64,000 nucleotides of DNA from Bradyrhizobium sp. CCGB12 (lineage in GTDB: Bacteria > Pseudomonadota > Alphaproteobacteria > Rhizobiales > Xanthobacteraceae). Shown here one piece after another: positions 44,154-53,883 of the stretch. Each line of letters starts with the position of its first letter. Position 1 is the first letter of the stretch. The stretch spans positions 8,792,001 to 8,856,000 of the forward strand of contig NZ_JANADO010000001.1 of assembly GCF_024199845.1 (NCBI RefSeq), read 5' to 3'. Made by a program: the position numbers and the translations under genes. Under the pieces are notes generated by a model. That model searched no databases. It saw only the letters and a program-made list of their open reading frames with translations, and was not told where the DNA came from.

Positions 44154-46226
44154 ATGCTTCAGCAGAACAGCTCTCGTCAAAACTGGGTCGTCGGCGTCGA
44201 CGTCGGGGGGACTTTTACCGATTTCTCGGCCAAAGATCTGACGACAGGCCGCGTCCTGATTCACAAAAGGCCCTCGACTCCGGACGATCCCTCGCGTGCC
44301 GTTCTGCATGGTCTGCGAGAGCTGACCGAGAAATACGATATTGATCCAGGCGCCATCACGCGTTTCGCGCACGGGACCACCGTCGCCACCAATGCGCTGC
44401 TTCAGCGGAAGGGCGCCAAGGTGGCCCTGGTAACGACCAAGGGGTTTCGCGATCTCGTCGAGATCGGCCGCCAGGTTCGGCCGCATATCTATGATCTGCA
44501 GTTGGATGCGCCTCAGCCGCTCGCTTCCCGCGCGCTTCGTTTCGAGATCGATGAGCGCATCGGCCCGACCGGCCAGGTTGTCCGTGAATTGTCCGATACC
44601 TCGATTGACGCCCTGGTGGAGCAATTGAGGACGCAGCCGGAGATCGAGGGCATTGCTGTCTGCCTGATCTTTTCGTTCCTGAATTCCTCGCACGAGAAGC
44701 GGATCGCCGCCGCGCTGCGCGAGGCGTTCCCGAACGTGTTCGTCTCGGTATCGAGCGAAGTGCAGCCGGAGTTTCGCGAGTTCGAAAGGTTCTCGACCAC
44801 GCTGATTAATGCGTTCCTCCAGCCCGAGGTGGGACGCTACATGAACCGCTTGAAGCTCGAGGTAAGGACGGTCGCGCCAAACGCAGAGTTCGGCATTTTC
44901 CAGTCCAGCGGCGGATTGATGTCGGTTGACAGAGCCGCGCAGTTTCCGGTTCGGACCGCACTCTCGGGACCTGCCGCCGGAGCGGTCGGCGCAGCCGGCG
45001 CGGGCGCGATGTCCGATATTCCCGATATCATCACCCTGGATATCGGAGGGACCAGCACGGACGTCTGCCTGATCCAGGCCGGTAAGACCGCCATCGCGAG
45101 CACCCGGGACATCTCGGGATTCAGGATACGGCTGCCGATGGTGGACATTCACACGGTCGGCGCGGGCGGCGGATCCATCGCGCGGCTGGGCAATGACGGG
45201 CTTCTGAAGGTCGGCCCCGAGAGCGCCGGGGCGGTGCCGGGACCGGCCTGCTATCGCCGCGGTGGCACGCTGCCGACCGTCTCCGACGCCAACGTCGTTC
45301 TCGGTCGACTGCCCGTAACGCTCACCGGCGGGGGCATGACCATCGATCGCGACCTTGCCGTGAAGGCCGTTACACCGATCGCATCCGAGCTCGGACTCAG
45401 CGTTGAAAAGGCTGCGCTCGGCATCGTCGGGATCGTGACATCCAACATGGTCCGGGCCATTCGGGCGGTGACGATCGAACGAGGATACGATCCGCGCAAA
45501 TTCATCCTCATGCCGTTCGGCGGTGCGGGCGGGTTGCACGCCACCGACGTCGCGCGCTCGATCGGCATCAAACGGATCATCGTTCCCCATGCTCCGGGAA
45601 TTCTCTGCGCCGAAGGTCTGATCATGTCGGATCTGCAGGAAGACTTCGTCGCGAGCTGCCGGGTTCGTGTCGGCGGGGACATGCGGACCGCTGCAAATGT
45701 CGTCGCAGATCTCGTGAAGCAAGGACAGGACTGGCTTGATCAGGAAGGTGAGGGCGCTCTCGAAACCCGCCTCGTCCTGTCGCTGGACATGCGCTATGTC
45801 GGTCAGAACTACGAGCTCGCCGTCGAAGTCGCAAGCGGCTCCAGTGCTCCGGTCTTGCCGGATGCCGAGCAGCTGCGCGCGGCATTCTTCGCCGCATATC
45901 TGAGGGCCTACGGCCACTACGATCAGCAGGCACCGATCGAGATCGTGAACGTTCGACTTCGGACGATCGCGAAACTGCCGCAGAGCCAGTCGGCGACGAA
46001 AAGTTCTGCGAAAAAGCTCGAACCATTCGATACCAAGGACGTCTGGTTCGATGAAGCCGGGCCCGTTCCTACGCCGATGTTCGATCGCTCCGGTCTTCCT
46101 GTTGGAACCGTCATCAAGGGCCCGGCAATTATCACGCAGCTCGACTCGACCACGGTGGTCCCGCCGTGGGCCGAGATCACGGTCGATGCCGCCCTCAACA
46201 TGATCATGGAGATCGACAATGTCTGA
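44154..46226 (+). CDS. hyuA: Hydantoinase/oxoprolinase family, A subunit
   Basis: A 690-residue HyuA-type ATPase subunit. The N-terminal actin-like phosphate loop is 'VVGVDVGGTFTDFSAKDLTT'. Then come 'FAHGTTVATNALLQRKGAKV', 'QSSGGLMSVDRAAQFPVRTA', the second phosphate loop 'ITLDIGGTSTDVCLIQAGK' near 290, and 'VGAGGGSIARLG'. With HyuB it uses ATP to open cyclic amides: hydantoins, N-methylhydantoin or 5-oxoproline. Beside sarcosine oxidase, N-methylhydantoin of the creatinine route is the attractive substrate, but this is inferred from context. It overlaps hyuB by 8 bp. Confidence 0.92.
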   Translation: MLQQNSSRQNWVVGVDVGGTFTDFSAKDLTTGRVLIHKRPSTPDDPSRAVLHGLRELTEKYDIDPGAITRFAHGTTVATNALLQRKGAKVALVTTKGFRDLVEIGRQVRPHIYDLQLDAPQPLASRALRFEIDERIGPTGQVVRELSDTSIDALVEQLRTQPEIEGIAVCLIFSFLNSSHEKRIAAALREAFPNVFVSVSSEVQPEFREFERFSTTLINAFLQPEVGRYMNRLKLEVRTVAPNAEFGIFQSSGGLMSVDRAAQFPVRTALSGPAAGAVGAAGAGAMSDIPDIITLDIGGTSTDVCLIQAGKTAIASTRDISGFRIRLPMVDIHTVGAGGGSIARLGNDGLLKVGPESAGAVPGPACYRRGGTLPTVSDANVVLGRLPVTLTGGGMTIDRDLAVKAVTPIASELGLSVEKAALGIVGIVTSNMVRAIRAVTIERGYDPRKFILMPFGGAGGLHATDVARSIGIKRIIVPHAPGILCAEGLIMSDLQEDFVASCRVRVGGDMRTAANVVADLVKQGQDWLDQEGEGALETRLVLSLDMRYVGQNYELAVEVASGSSAPVLPDAEQLRAAFFAAYLRAYGHYDQQAPIEIVNVRLRTIAKLPQSQSATKSSAKKLEPFDTKDVWFDEAGPVPTPMFDRSGLPVGTVIKGPAIITQLDSTTVVPPWAEITVDAALNMIMEIDNV

Positions 46227-47898
46227 GATCGTGATTGACCCGATTTCGCTCGAAATCGCCTGGAATGGACTGAAGTCGATTGCTGACGAATGCTTCATCA
46301 GCATCATGCGAAGCGCGTTCTCAACTAACGTGAAAGAGCGCCACGATCACTCCACCGCCATCGCCGATGCGCAGGGGCGGCTGGTTGTGCAAGCGGAAAT
46401 GGCGCTGCCGATCCATCTTGCATCGATGCGCGGTCTGACAAAATTCATCCTGGATCGATACGGTAGTGATATCCACCCCGGCGACGTCTTCATCGCCAAT
46501 GATCCGCACGTCGCGGGCGGCACGCATCTTCCGGACATCAACATGGCGATGCCCGTATTTGAAGGCTCCCGGCTCATCGGATTCGTCGCCAACATCATCC
46601 ACCACGCCGATGTCGGCGGGGCGGCGGTTGGGTCGATGTCGGGAGGTCTGGACGAGATCTACAAGGAAGGGCTGCGGATTCCGATCATGCGGCTCTATTC
46701 CAAGGGCGTGCTCGATCAGGATCTGCTGACGCTTTTGCTGCTCAATATGCGTCTGGAGGAAGAACGTCGGGGCGACCTCAACGCCCAGATCGCGGCCTGC
46801 AAGCTCGGAGTCGCCAGACTCGAGGACATGTTGCGTGAGCATGGCGGCGACCGGATTTCGGCGATCTTCCGGGAAGTTATCGCCCGCACAGAAATTCGAA
46901 TGAGAAAGGCCATCGCAACACTTCCCGATGGCGTTTACGCCTTTACCGATTTCATGGATGACGACGGTGCAGGCACCGAGGATATCAAGATCGCGCTGAG
47001 AATCGAAAAGACGGGCGACCGCATCCTGTTCGATTTCGAAGGAAGCGATCCGCAGGTCCCCGGCAACTTCAATATGGTTTTCAATGCGACGCAATCGGCG
47101 GTGTGCTTCGCCCTCAAAGCTTTGCTCGACCCCAACGTGCCGAACAATCAGGGAATCTTTGACGCGATCGAAATCAAGGCGCCTCTCGGTTCATTTGTCA
47201 ACTGCATCGCTCCGGCCGCGGTTGCCTTGCGTGCCAACTCCTGCCAACGGGTCGTCGACTGTGTGTTCGGTGCTTTGGCCGAGCAAGTACCAGACCGCGT
47301 GGTCGCGGGCACGAACGGAGCAAATACCAGCGCCGTGTTTGCTGGAATAGATCCTCGAACTGCCCAGCTCTACGTTTATCTGGAAACGCTGGGCGGCGGT
47401 ATGGGCGCGCGCGCAACCTTCGACGGCAAGGACGGCGTCCAGGTCAACATCACCAACACCTCCAACCTGCCCGTGGAGGCCATCGAGCTCGAATATCCGC
47501 TCCGCGTTGAGGAATACTCGTTGATCGAGAACACTGGCGGTGCGGGTCGTTACCGCGGCGGCTTGGGCATCCGACGCACCATTCGGCCGATCGATCATGT
47601 CTGCGAGTTCAATGGTGTCGGCGAGCGCTTCGTTCACAAGCCTTGGGGACTGTTCGGTGGTGAAGATGGCGCAACAGGACGGTTTTACGTTCGCTCGGAT
47701 GCCGGCCAAGTCACGGAACTTGCCGCCAAGGCCTGCTGCGTTCGCCTGGAGCCCGATGCTGTTGCAGTGCTCGAGACGGCGGGAGCAGGCGGTTACGGTC
47801 CGCCGGCCGAGCGGCTCGCCGCGGCAATCCAGGAAGACCTCGCTTCCGGCAAGTTCTCTGAGGAATACGTGAAACGACATTATTCCAAAGCGTCTTGA
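46219..47898 (+). CDS. hyuB: Hydantoinase/oxoprolinase family, B subunit
   Basis: A 559-residue HyuB subunit. It starts 'MSEIVIDPISLEIAWNGLKS' and contains 'RSAFSTNVKERHDHSTAIAD', 'GDVFIANDPHVAGGTHLPD' (likely metal ligands), 'IIHHADVGGAAVGSM', 'GTNGANTSAVFAGID' and the Gly-rich end 'ETAGAGGYGPPAERLAAAIQ'. It partners HyuA, as shown by the 8-bp gene overlap. The pair is downstream of AspDH and directly upstream of the ABC importer, so the transporter may bring in its cyclic substrate. No N-carbamoyl-amino-acid hydrolase is encoded nearby. Confidence 0.92.
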   Translation: MSEIVIDPISLEIAWNGLKSIADECFISIMRSAFSTNVKERHDHSTAIADAQGRLVVQAEMALPIHLASMRGLTKFILDRYGSDIHPGDVFIANDPHVAGGTHLPDINMAMPVFEGSRLIGFVANIIHHADVGGAAVGSMSGGLDEIYKEGLRIPIMRLYSKGVLDQDLLTLLLLNMRLEEERRGDLNAQIAACKLGVARLEDMLREHGGDRISAIFREVIARTEIRMRKAIATLPDGVYAFTDFMDDDGAGTEDIKIALRIEKTGDRILFDFEGSDPQVPGNFNMVFNATQSAVCFALKALLDPNVPNNQGIFDAIEIKAPLGSFVNCIAPAAVALRANSCQRVVDCVFGALAEQVPDRVVAGTNGANTSAVFAGIDPRTAQLYVYLETLGGGMGARATFDGKDGVQVNITNTSNLPVEAIELEYPLRVEEYSLIENTGGAGRYRGGLGIRRTIRPIDHVCEFNGVGERFVHKPWGLFGGEDGATGRFYVRSDAGQVTELAAKACCVRLEPDAVAVLETAGAGGYGPPAERLAAAIQEDLASGKFSEEYVKRHYSKAS

Positions 47899-48002
47899 GC
47901 GCGACCAGGAAGTCCGTCCGGAGGTACCCGGGCAGGCGAGAGATACAAGACTCCGAAGACGGGCGTGACCATACATTGTTCAACGTGAGACAGGAGAATT
48001 CC

Positions 48003-49064
48003 ATGCCGAATTTGACGCGACGCAAGGTATTGGCTCTAGGCGCTCTCGGCGCAGCGATGCCGTGGGTAAGCAAAGCAAGCGCCCAGGAGCGGAAGATCAC
48101 GGTCGCCGCCTACAGCGATATCTTCGAGGATATTTACAAGCGAACTGTTATCGTGCCCTTCATGAAGGCAAATCCCGGTATCCGTGTGGACTACATGGGA
48201 ATGCCGACGTCTGCCCAAAACCTTGGAATGCTGCGAGCCCAGAAGGCGGCGCCTCAAATTGACGTCTGCATCATGGACGTGGTGGTCGCCAAGGCCGGCG
48301 GGGACGAAAACATCTACCAGCCTGTAAGCGCCGAGCAGTTGCCGGTGATGAAGGAGTTGGTTCCCGCGGCCTTGATCCAGGGCGTCCCCGGTCCCGCCGT
48401 GACGTTCGATGCGCTCGTGTTGATGTATGCTACCGGCAAGTTCCCAACGCCGCCGACATCCTGGAAGGAGCTCTGGGACAAGAAGCATGCGGGCCGGATT
48501 GCGATTGACGCCCCTCCGAATCTGGTCGGAGTTGGACTGACGCTAATAGCCAACAAGTTGGCCGGTGGCGGAGACTACCGCCAGTCGATCGACAAGGGGA
48601 TCCAACTGCTGGCCGAGATGGCTCCACTCGTGCAGACCTGGGATCCGAAGCCTAATCCCTATGCAGCGGTGGCAAACGGCGCCGTCGATCTCGGTGTCGG
48701 ATACAATGCGCGCGCGCAAACCATTTCGAAGCAGAATCCGGACCGCATGGCGGCCGCGATGCCTGAAGAAGGGTCGATCTCCCAGATCAACACGATCAAT
48801 CTCGTCAAGGGATCGAAGCAACAGGAGGCTGCCCTCCAGTTCATGACATACGCATTAAGCGGGGAAGCGCAATCGCGGTTCACCGAAGAGCTCTCCTACG
48901 TTCCGACGAACAAGAACGCGTCAATTTCCGAGGATGCGCGGAAGCGGACCGCTACCACGCCGGAGCGGACGGCTCGAATGATCGACGTGGATTGGATCGA
49001 GGTCGCCAAGTTCAGGGACAAGATTACCGAGCAATGGCGCAGGAACGTAATCAGCCGCAGCTAG
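48003..49064 (+). CDS. ABC transporter substrate-binding protein, polyamine type
   Basis: About 353 residues. The N-terminus 'NLTRRKVLALGALGAAMPWV' is a Tat-like signal with twin Arg, cleaved near 'SKASAQ'. The mature part is a PotD/spermidine-putrescine-type binding fold ('ITVAAYSDIFEDIYKRTVIV', 'GVPGPAVTFDALVLMYATGK', 'AAVANGAVDLGVGYNAR'). It binds the ligand in the periplasm for the permeases encoded at 50193 and 51071. PotD-type transporters take up many compounds besides polyamines, so the ligand is open. The start at 48003 follows an AGGAG ribosome site. Confidence 0.9.
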   Translation: MPNLTRRKVLALGALGAAMPWVSKASAQERKITVAAYSDIFEDIYKRTVIVPFMKANPGIRVDYMGMPTSAQNLGMLRAQKAAPQIDVCIMDVVVAKAGGDENIYQPVSAEQLPVMKELVPAALIQGVPGPAVTFDALVLMYATGKFPTPPTSWKELWDKKHAGRIAIDAPPNLVGVGLTLIANKLAGGGDYRQSIDKGIQLLAEMAPLVQTWDPKPNPYAAVANGAVDLGVGYNARAQTISKQNPDRMAAAMPEEGSISQINTINLVKGSKQQEAALQFMTYALSGEAQSRFTEELSYVPTNKNASISEDARKRTATTPERTARMIDVDWIEVAKFRDKITEQWRRNVISRS

Positions 49065-49122
49065 GCAACTGGTTCCAGAATCGCATCTACCGGAGGGGCG
49101 TCGCACAAGCGACGGAAAGACA

Positions 49123-50196
49123 TTGTATCTAGAGGTTGAAGCCTTGGAGAAGCGGTACGGCAGCTTCGCGCCGTCGGTGGCCGATCTGTCTTTCTCGCTT
49201 GGACAGGGCGAGCTGCTCGGCCTGTTAGGACCGTCAGGTTGCGGCAAGACCACGACCCTTCGGATGATCAGCGGCCTTGTCCAGGCGACGTCGGGTAAGA
49301 TCAAGGTCGGCGGTCAGGATGTCACTCACCTTCCGACCTACCGACGCAACATGGGGGTGATGTTCCAGTCCTATGCGCTGTTCCCGCATATGACCATCGC
49401 GGAGAACGTCGCGTTCGGGCTGCAAATGCGCAAGGTGAGAAAGTCCGATATCGCAGCGCGGGTCGCATCCGCACTAGCGATGGTTCGCTTGGATGGCGTC
49501 GCGGATCGCAAGCCGCGTGAACTTTCGGGCGGCCAGCAACAGCGGGTCGCTCTCGCCCGCGCACTAGTCGTGGAACCCGATATTCTGTTGCTGGACGAAC
49601 CTCTCTCGAATCTCGATGCGAAACTGCGGGACAACATGCGCAACGAGATCCGGGAGATACAACAGCGTTTGCGGATGACCACCGTGTTTGTCACGCACGA
49701 TCAGACGGAAGCCATGGCGATCTGCGACCGGATCGTCGTGATGAACCGCGGCAAGCTAGAGCAGATCGGAACTCCCCTCGATATCTATGAGAGGCCGGAA
49801 ACACCGATGGTGGCGGAGTTCGTCGGGCGCATCAACCGATTGGAAGGGCAATGGCGTAACGATGGCGCCATCGCCGTGGGCGACTCTCTCATCCGCGCAA
49901 ACGCGAACGGCCGTACCGGGCGCGTCCTCATTATGATCCGCCCTCATCGCATCGATCTGGCAGCGGCTGGCGAGCCGGGCTCGGGATTGCCGGAAGAGAA
50001 TATGGTTGCCGGGACCATCCGGCACATCACCTACGTCGGAGACACGCTCCAATATGCGGTCGCGACGGCGGGCGGTCTGCTGCAGGTCGAAAAGGCCACG
50101 AGCTCCGCGACAGATCCCTTTCAGCCCGGCGATGCCGTGGCGCTACGATGGAAAACACGCGACACGCTCACCTTCTCCTCGGAGGCGGCCGGATGA
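49123..50196 (+). CDS. ABC transporter ATP-binding protein, PotA type
   Basis: A 357-residue ATPase with Walker A 'LGPSGCGKTTTLRMISG', Q-loop 'VMFQSYALFPHMTIAENVAF', signature 'LSGGQQQRVALARAL', Walker B 'ILLLDEPLSNLD', H-loop 'VTHDQTEAMA', and a C-terminal TOBE domain (residues 235-350). The apparent start is TTG at 49123; no ATG gives the full N-terminal strand 'YLEVEALEKRYGSF'. It powers import together with the two permeases and overlaps the first permease gene by 4 bp. Confidence 0.93.
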   Translation: MYLEVEALEKRYGSFAPSVADLSFSLGQGELLGLLGPSGCGKTTTLRMISGLVQATSGKIKVGGQDVTHLPTYRRNMGVMFQSYALFPHMTIAENVAFGLQMRKVRKSDIAARVASALAMVRLDGVADRKPRELSGGQQQRVALARALVVEPDILLLDEPLSNLDAKLRDNMRNEIREIQQRLRMTTVFVTHDQTEAMAICDRIVVMNRGKLEQIGTPLDIYERPETPMVAEFVGRINRLEGQWRNDGAIAVGDSLIRANANGRTGRVLIMIRPHRIDLAAAGEPGSGLPEENMVAGTIRHITYVGDTLQYAVATAGGLLQVEKATSSATDPFQPGDAVALRWKTRDTLTFSSEAAG

Positions 50197-51059
50197 CCGT
50201 TTCCGCGCTCGAAGCGAACGACGCAAAGCGCGGAGGGAGATCGCTGCTGTCGGCCCTCCTGCTCCCGATCGTTTTCGTGAACATACTGGTCTTCGTCGCG
50301 CCCGTGGCGAATCTCGCAGCCATGTCGTTCCGCAGTGCGGCGGCTACGGGAGCGATGACTGACGGTTTTGATCTCTCGACCTGGAGTTCACTGATCTCGG
50401 ATGCATACTATTGGTCGATGTTGTGGCGAACGGTCTGGATCGGGGCGCTGATCACGCTCGTCACGCTGGTGCTTTCCTATCCTCTCGCATTGTTCGTCAG
50501 CCGCGCGACAAGGGCCAAGGCGCTTCTCATCGTGCTCTGCATCTCGCCGCTCCTGATCTCGGCCGTAGTGCGTACCTACGGTTGGATGGTGATCCTCGGC
50601 GACCAAGGCTTCCTGCCAGCCATGTTGCGTTCGTTCAACCTGACGCCGCCGCGATTGATCAACAATCAGCTTGGCGTCATCATCGGCATGACCGAAATCC
50701 TCATGCCCTACATGATACTGTCGCTCCTCTCGGGGTTTGGAAAGCTGGATGCGACGCTGGAGCAGGCCGCGGAGACGCTTGGGGCCGGCCCTTTTACCGT
50801 ATTCCGCCGGATCGTTCTCCCGCTCAGCATGCCGGGAATTCTGCTCGGATGCCTGCTCTGCTTCGTGCTGGCGGTAAGCAGCTTTATCACGCCTAAGATG
50901 CTGGGAGGCGGGCGGGTCGCCCTGTTGGCGACCGAGATCTACGATCAGGCCATCGTCACGTTGAATTGGCCCGTTGCGGCGTGCTTGTCCGTCCTGATCT
51001 TGATCGTGTTCGGAACAGCCTTGCTGTTCTACGGCCAACTCTCCAAGATTGTAGAGTAG
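50193..51059 (+). CDS. ABC transporter permease, PotB type
   Basis: A 288-residue inner-membrane protein with about six transmembrane helices. The first is 'LLSALLLPIVFVNILVFVAP'. It has the EAA-loop motif 'QAAETLGAGPFTVFRRIVLP' that contacts the ATPase. Its ATG overlaps the ATPase stop (ATGA), which fixes the start at 50193 rather than at the upstream Met in frame. It pairs with the next permease to form the channel. Confidence 0.92.
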   Translation: MTVSALEANDAKRGGRSLLSALLLPIVFVNILVFVAPVANLAAMSFRSAAATGAMTDGFDLSTWSSLISDAYYWSMLWRTVWIGALITLVTLVLSYPLALFVSRATRAKALLIVLCISPLLISAVVRTYGWMVILGDQGFLPAMLRSFNLTPPRLINNQLGVIIGMTEILMPYMILSLLSGFGKLDATLEQAAETLGAGPFTVFRRIVLPLSMPGILLGCLLCFVLAVSSFITPKMLGGGRVALLATEIYDQAIVTLNWPVAACLSVLILIVFGTALLFYGQLSKIVE

Positions 51060-51070
51060 GGGGCTCGGTC

Positions 51071-51865
51071 GTGCTGCCAAAGATCGCGAAAGGCATCCAC
51101 GCATTGGGCATCATTCTAATAATGATGTTCTTGCTTGCGCCGGTGATCCTCGTATTCCCCATATCGTTCTCTGCTGACGCTTTCGTGGCCTGGCCACCAT
51201 CGGCCTGGAGTACAAGGTGGTACGTCGCTCTTCTTCACAACGAAGAGATGGTGACGGCCTTTCGCAACAGCCTGCTCATCGCAGCTTGCGTGACTGCCAT
51301 AACACTCCTGGTCGCGATGCCGGCCGCTGTGGCGTTGACGCGATGGGGTTTTCGGGGACGAGACGCCCTGATTTCCTTGTTCACCGCGCCGCTTCTGCTT
51401 CCAAGCATCGTCCTGGGCCTGGCCATCCTCGTCATATTTGCCGGATATGGTCTGGTTAGCAGTTGGCCCGGGGTCGTCATTGCGCATCTGGTCATTACCC
51501 TGCCTTATGCCTTGAGAGTGTTGATGACGGGCCTTAGCACAATGCCTCCTTTCGTCGAGGATGCCGCGGGAACGCTTGGCGCTGCGCCATGGCAGGTCTT
51601 TCGCCAGATCACGCTTCCGCTCATGACGCCCGCACTCGTCGCGTCCGCCGCGCTGGCATTCATCGTTTCGTTCGATGAAGTCGTGATTTCGCTGTTCATC
51701 GCAGGAACCCAGCTCAAGCTGCTCCCGGTCTCACTCTATCACTACGTGGAAAGCTGGACCGATCCGCTCGTCGCCGCCGTCTCCGCGCTGCTGGTGCTGG
51801 GTACGCTTGGCATCGTGCTCATCGTGGAAAGGGCCATCGGCCTGGGTAAGGCTGTGTCAAAGTGA
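51071..51865 (+). CDS. ABC transporter permease, PotC type
   Basis: About 264 residues with six transmembrane helices ('HALGIILIMMFLLAPVILVF' first) and the EAA motif 'DAAGTLGAAPWQVFRQITLP'. I place the start at the GTG at 51071 (LPKIAKGIHALG), 11 bp after the stop of the first permease, with a GTAGGGGG ribosome site. The open frame extends further upstream but would overlap the first permease by about 90 bp. It completes the four-gene importer. Confidence 0.9.
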   Translation: MLPKIAKGIHALGIILIMMFLLAPVILVFPISFSADAFVAWPPSAWSTRWYVALLHNEEMVTAFRNSLLIAACVTAITLLVAMPAAVALTRWGFRGRDALISLFTAPLLLPSIVLGLAILVIFAGYGLVSSWPGVVIAHLVITLPYALRVLMTGLSTMPPFVEDAAGTLGAAPWQVFRQITLPLMTPALVASAALAFIVSFDEVVISLFIAGTQLKLLPVSLYHYVESWTDPLVAAVSALLVLGTLGIVLIVERAIGLGKAVSK

Positions 51866-51932
51866 TCATCCGAGCGCAGGATCGATATGCGCGCGCCCTT
51901 TCGGTCGTTCCCAAAAGCATGGATACTTCGCG

Positions 51933-52898
51933 ATGATCACGATCGAAGAGATTTCGCGGGCGCGAACTCGCCTGCACGGAAAGCACGTCGTGACGCCGAT
52001 GCTCGAGTACGATCGGATCAACGATAGTCTCGGTGGTCGCGTTCTGTTCAAGCCAGAGAATCTGCAAAGAACGGGATCATTCAAGTTCAGGGGTGCCTTC
52101 AACAAGATCGCGTCTCTTGACGATGGCCAACGAAAAAAGGGCGTGGTGACGTTCTCTTCGGGGAACCATGCTCAAGGCGTTGCCGCTGCGGCCAAGACTT
52201 TCGGTATCCCGGCTACCGTCGTGATGCCGGAAGACGCGCCCATTCTGAAACGCGAGAATACACGAAGGCTCGGCGCGGACGTCGTGCTCTATGACCGCCA
52301 CGTCGGCGATCGAAAGGCAATTGCGGAGGAGATCGCCGCAAGAACAGGGGCCATCCTGGTTCCCCCCTATGACGATGAAATGGTCATCGCGGGCCAAGGC
52401 ACGATCGGGTTGGAGGTCGTCGACCAGCTCGATGCGATCAATGCACGAGCCGATGTATTGCTTTGTCCCGTCGGAGGAGGCGGCCTCATTGCCGGCGTAT
52501 CGACCGCCTTGAAAGCGCTGCAGCCGCACATCGAAATTTATTGCGTCGAACCGGAGGGGTTCGACGATACGCGGATTTCGTTGGAGCGCGGAGAGCGTAC
52601 CAGCAATCGCGCCGGTTCTCGCTCCATCTGCGATGCCATCGTCACAGAGATCCCGGGGGAAATCACCTTTCCCATCAACCGTCGCAATCTTGCCGGCGGC
52701 TTCGCGGTGTCCGACGCGGACGTCGTGGAAGCCGTTCGTCAGTTGTTTCAGATCGCCAAGCTCGTTGTCGAGCCTGGCGGCGCGGTGGGATTTGCGGCGC
52801 TCCTGGCCGGCCGCATCGATCTGCAAGGTCGAACAGCCGTCGTCGTGCTTTCTGGGGGGAACGTCGATCTTGAGTTCTTCAAACTAGAAATCGCGTAG
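51933..52898 (+). CDS. PLP-dependent serine/threonine dehydratase family protein
   Basis: A 321-residue fold-type II PLP enzyme. The Lys that binds PLP lies in '[14 protein letters not shown]' near residue 52. '[20 protein letters not shown]' near 75 binds the substrate carboxylate, '[16 protein letters not shown]' near 180 holds the phosphate, and '[13 protein letters not shown]' ends the protein. There is no C-terminal regulatory ACT domain, as in catabolic enzymes, serine racemases and beta-hydroxyaspartate dehydratases. In this operon it could turn serine into pyruvate, or beta-hydroxyaspartate into iminosuccinate for the aspartate dehydrogenase. The start at 51933 fits the family N-terminus. 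Confidence 0.9.
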   Translation: MITIEEISRARTRLHGKHVVTPMLEYDRINDSLGGRVLFKPENLQRTGSFKFRGAFNKIASLDDGQRKKGVVTFSSGNHAQGVAAAAKTFGIPATVVMPEDAPILKRENTRRLGADVVLYDRHVGDRKAIAEEIAARTGAILVPPYDDEMVIAGQGTIGLEVVDQLDAINARADVLLCPVGGGGLIAGVSTALKALQPHIEIYCVEPEGFDDTRISLERGERTSNRAGSRSICDAIVTEIPGEITFPINRRNLAGGFAVSDADVVEAVRQLFQIAKLVVEPGGAVGFAALLAGRIDLQGRTAVVVLSGGNVDLEFFKLEIA

Positions 52899-52935
52899 GC
52901 AAGAGGCATTACTTCCAGGCAATCGGAGCAATGGA

Positions 52936-53826
52936 ATGAGGCGTGGAATTATCGATGGAAAGTCTACGGCAGCCCAGATTCGCCAACGGGCGGCGGAGGT
53001 CGCGGTCCGGCTTCGTGAGGACCATGGAGTCGTCTGTGGCCTCGCGGTTGTGCTCGTCGGTGAAGATCCAGCCTCCCAGGTCTATGTCCGCAACAAGAGC
53101 GCCCAGACCCGTGAAGTCGGAATGAACTCGTTTGAGCACCGGCTGGCCGCGGATGCTTCGGAGGGCGAACTGCTGGCGCTGGTCACCAAGCTCAACCTGG
53201 ATCCTGCCGTCGACGGCATATTGGTCCAGCTGCCGCTTCCGCCCCACATGAATGCAGAACGTGTTATCAACGCGATCGCTCCGCACAAGGACGTCGACGG
53301 CTTTCACATCTCGAACGTCGGGCTTCTGGGAACCGGGCAAAGAGCATTGGTGCCGTGTACGCCCCTTGGCTGCATGATGATGCTGAAGGAGGTTCACGGC
53401 GATCTTTCGGGCCTCGAGGCCGTCATCGTCGGGCGATCAAACATCGTGGGCAAGCCCCTGGCGCAGCTTCTCATCATGGCCAATTGTACGGTGACCGTAG
53501 CGCACAGCCGCACACGTGATCTTCCATCGGTATGTCGGCGTGCCGATATCCTCGTCGCCGCGGTCGGGCGAGCCCAGTTGATCCGGGGCGACTGGATTAA
53601 GCCCGGAGCCTCCGTGATCGACGTCGGCATCAATCGTGTCGAACGCGACGGCAAGTCTCGGCTGGTCGGCGACGTCGACTTTGACGAGGCGGCTGCCGTG
53701 GCTGGCGCGATTACACCTGTGCCAGGCGGCGTTGGGCCAATGACTATCGCCTGTCTGCTGGTCAACACCCTGACTGCGGCTCATCGAGCCAGAAACCTCC
53801 CCGTACCTGTTGGCCTGACGGCCTAA
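52936..53826 (+). CDS. folD: Methylene-THF dehydrogenase / methenyl-THF cyclohydrolase
   Basis: A 296-residue bifunctional FolD. It has '[20 protein letters not shown]' with the catalytic Lys, '[14 protein letters not shown]', '[16 protein letters not shown]', '[11 protein letters not shown]', '[15 protein letters not shown]' for NADP, and '[19 protein letters not shown]'. It oxidises 5,10-methylene-THF, the one-carbon product of sarcosine oxidase, to 10-formyl-THF. Placed in the operon next to purU it looks like a dedicated catabolic copy rather than the housekeeping gene. Length is normal. Confidence 0.95.
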   Translation: MRRGIIDGKSTAAQIRQRAAEVAVRLREDHGVVCGLAVVLVGEDPASQVYVRNKSAQTREVGMNSFEHRLAADASEGELLALVTKLNLDPAVDGILVQLPLPPHMNAERVINAIAPHKDVDGFHISNVGLLGTGQRALVPCTPLGCMMMLKEVHGDLSGLEAVIVGRSNIVGKPLAQLLIMANCTVTVAHSRTRDLPSVCRRADILVAAVGRAQLIRGDWIKPGASVIDVGINRVERDGKSRLVGDVDFDEAAAVAGAITPVPGGVGPMTIACLLVNTLTAAHRARNLPVPVGLTA

Positions 53827-53883
53827 GCGCCGCCACCGTTTCATCCTCCGGCAGACCGCCGCCACTCCTTTCGAGAACTCCTC

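Noticed and set aside
44121..46307. 728-codon minus-strand frame opposite hyuA
   Set aside because: The composition is that of a reverse-complemented GC-rich gene, and hyuA has full family motifs.
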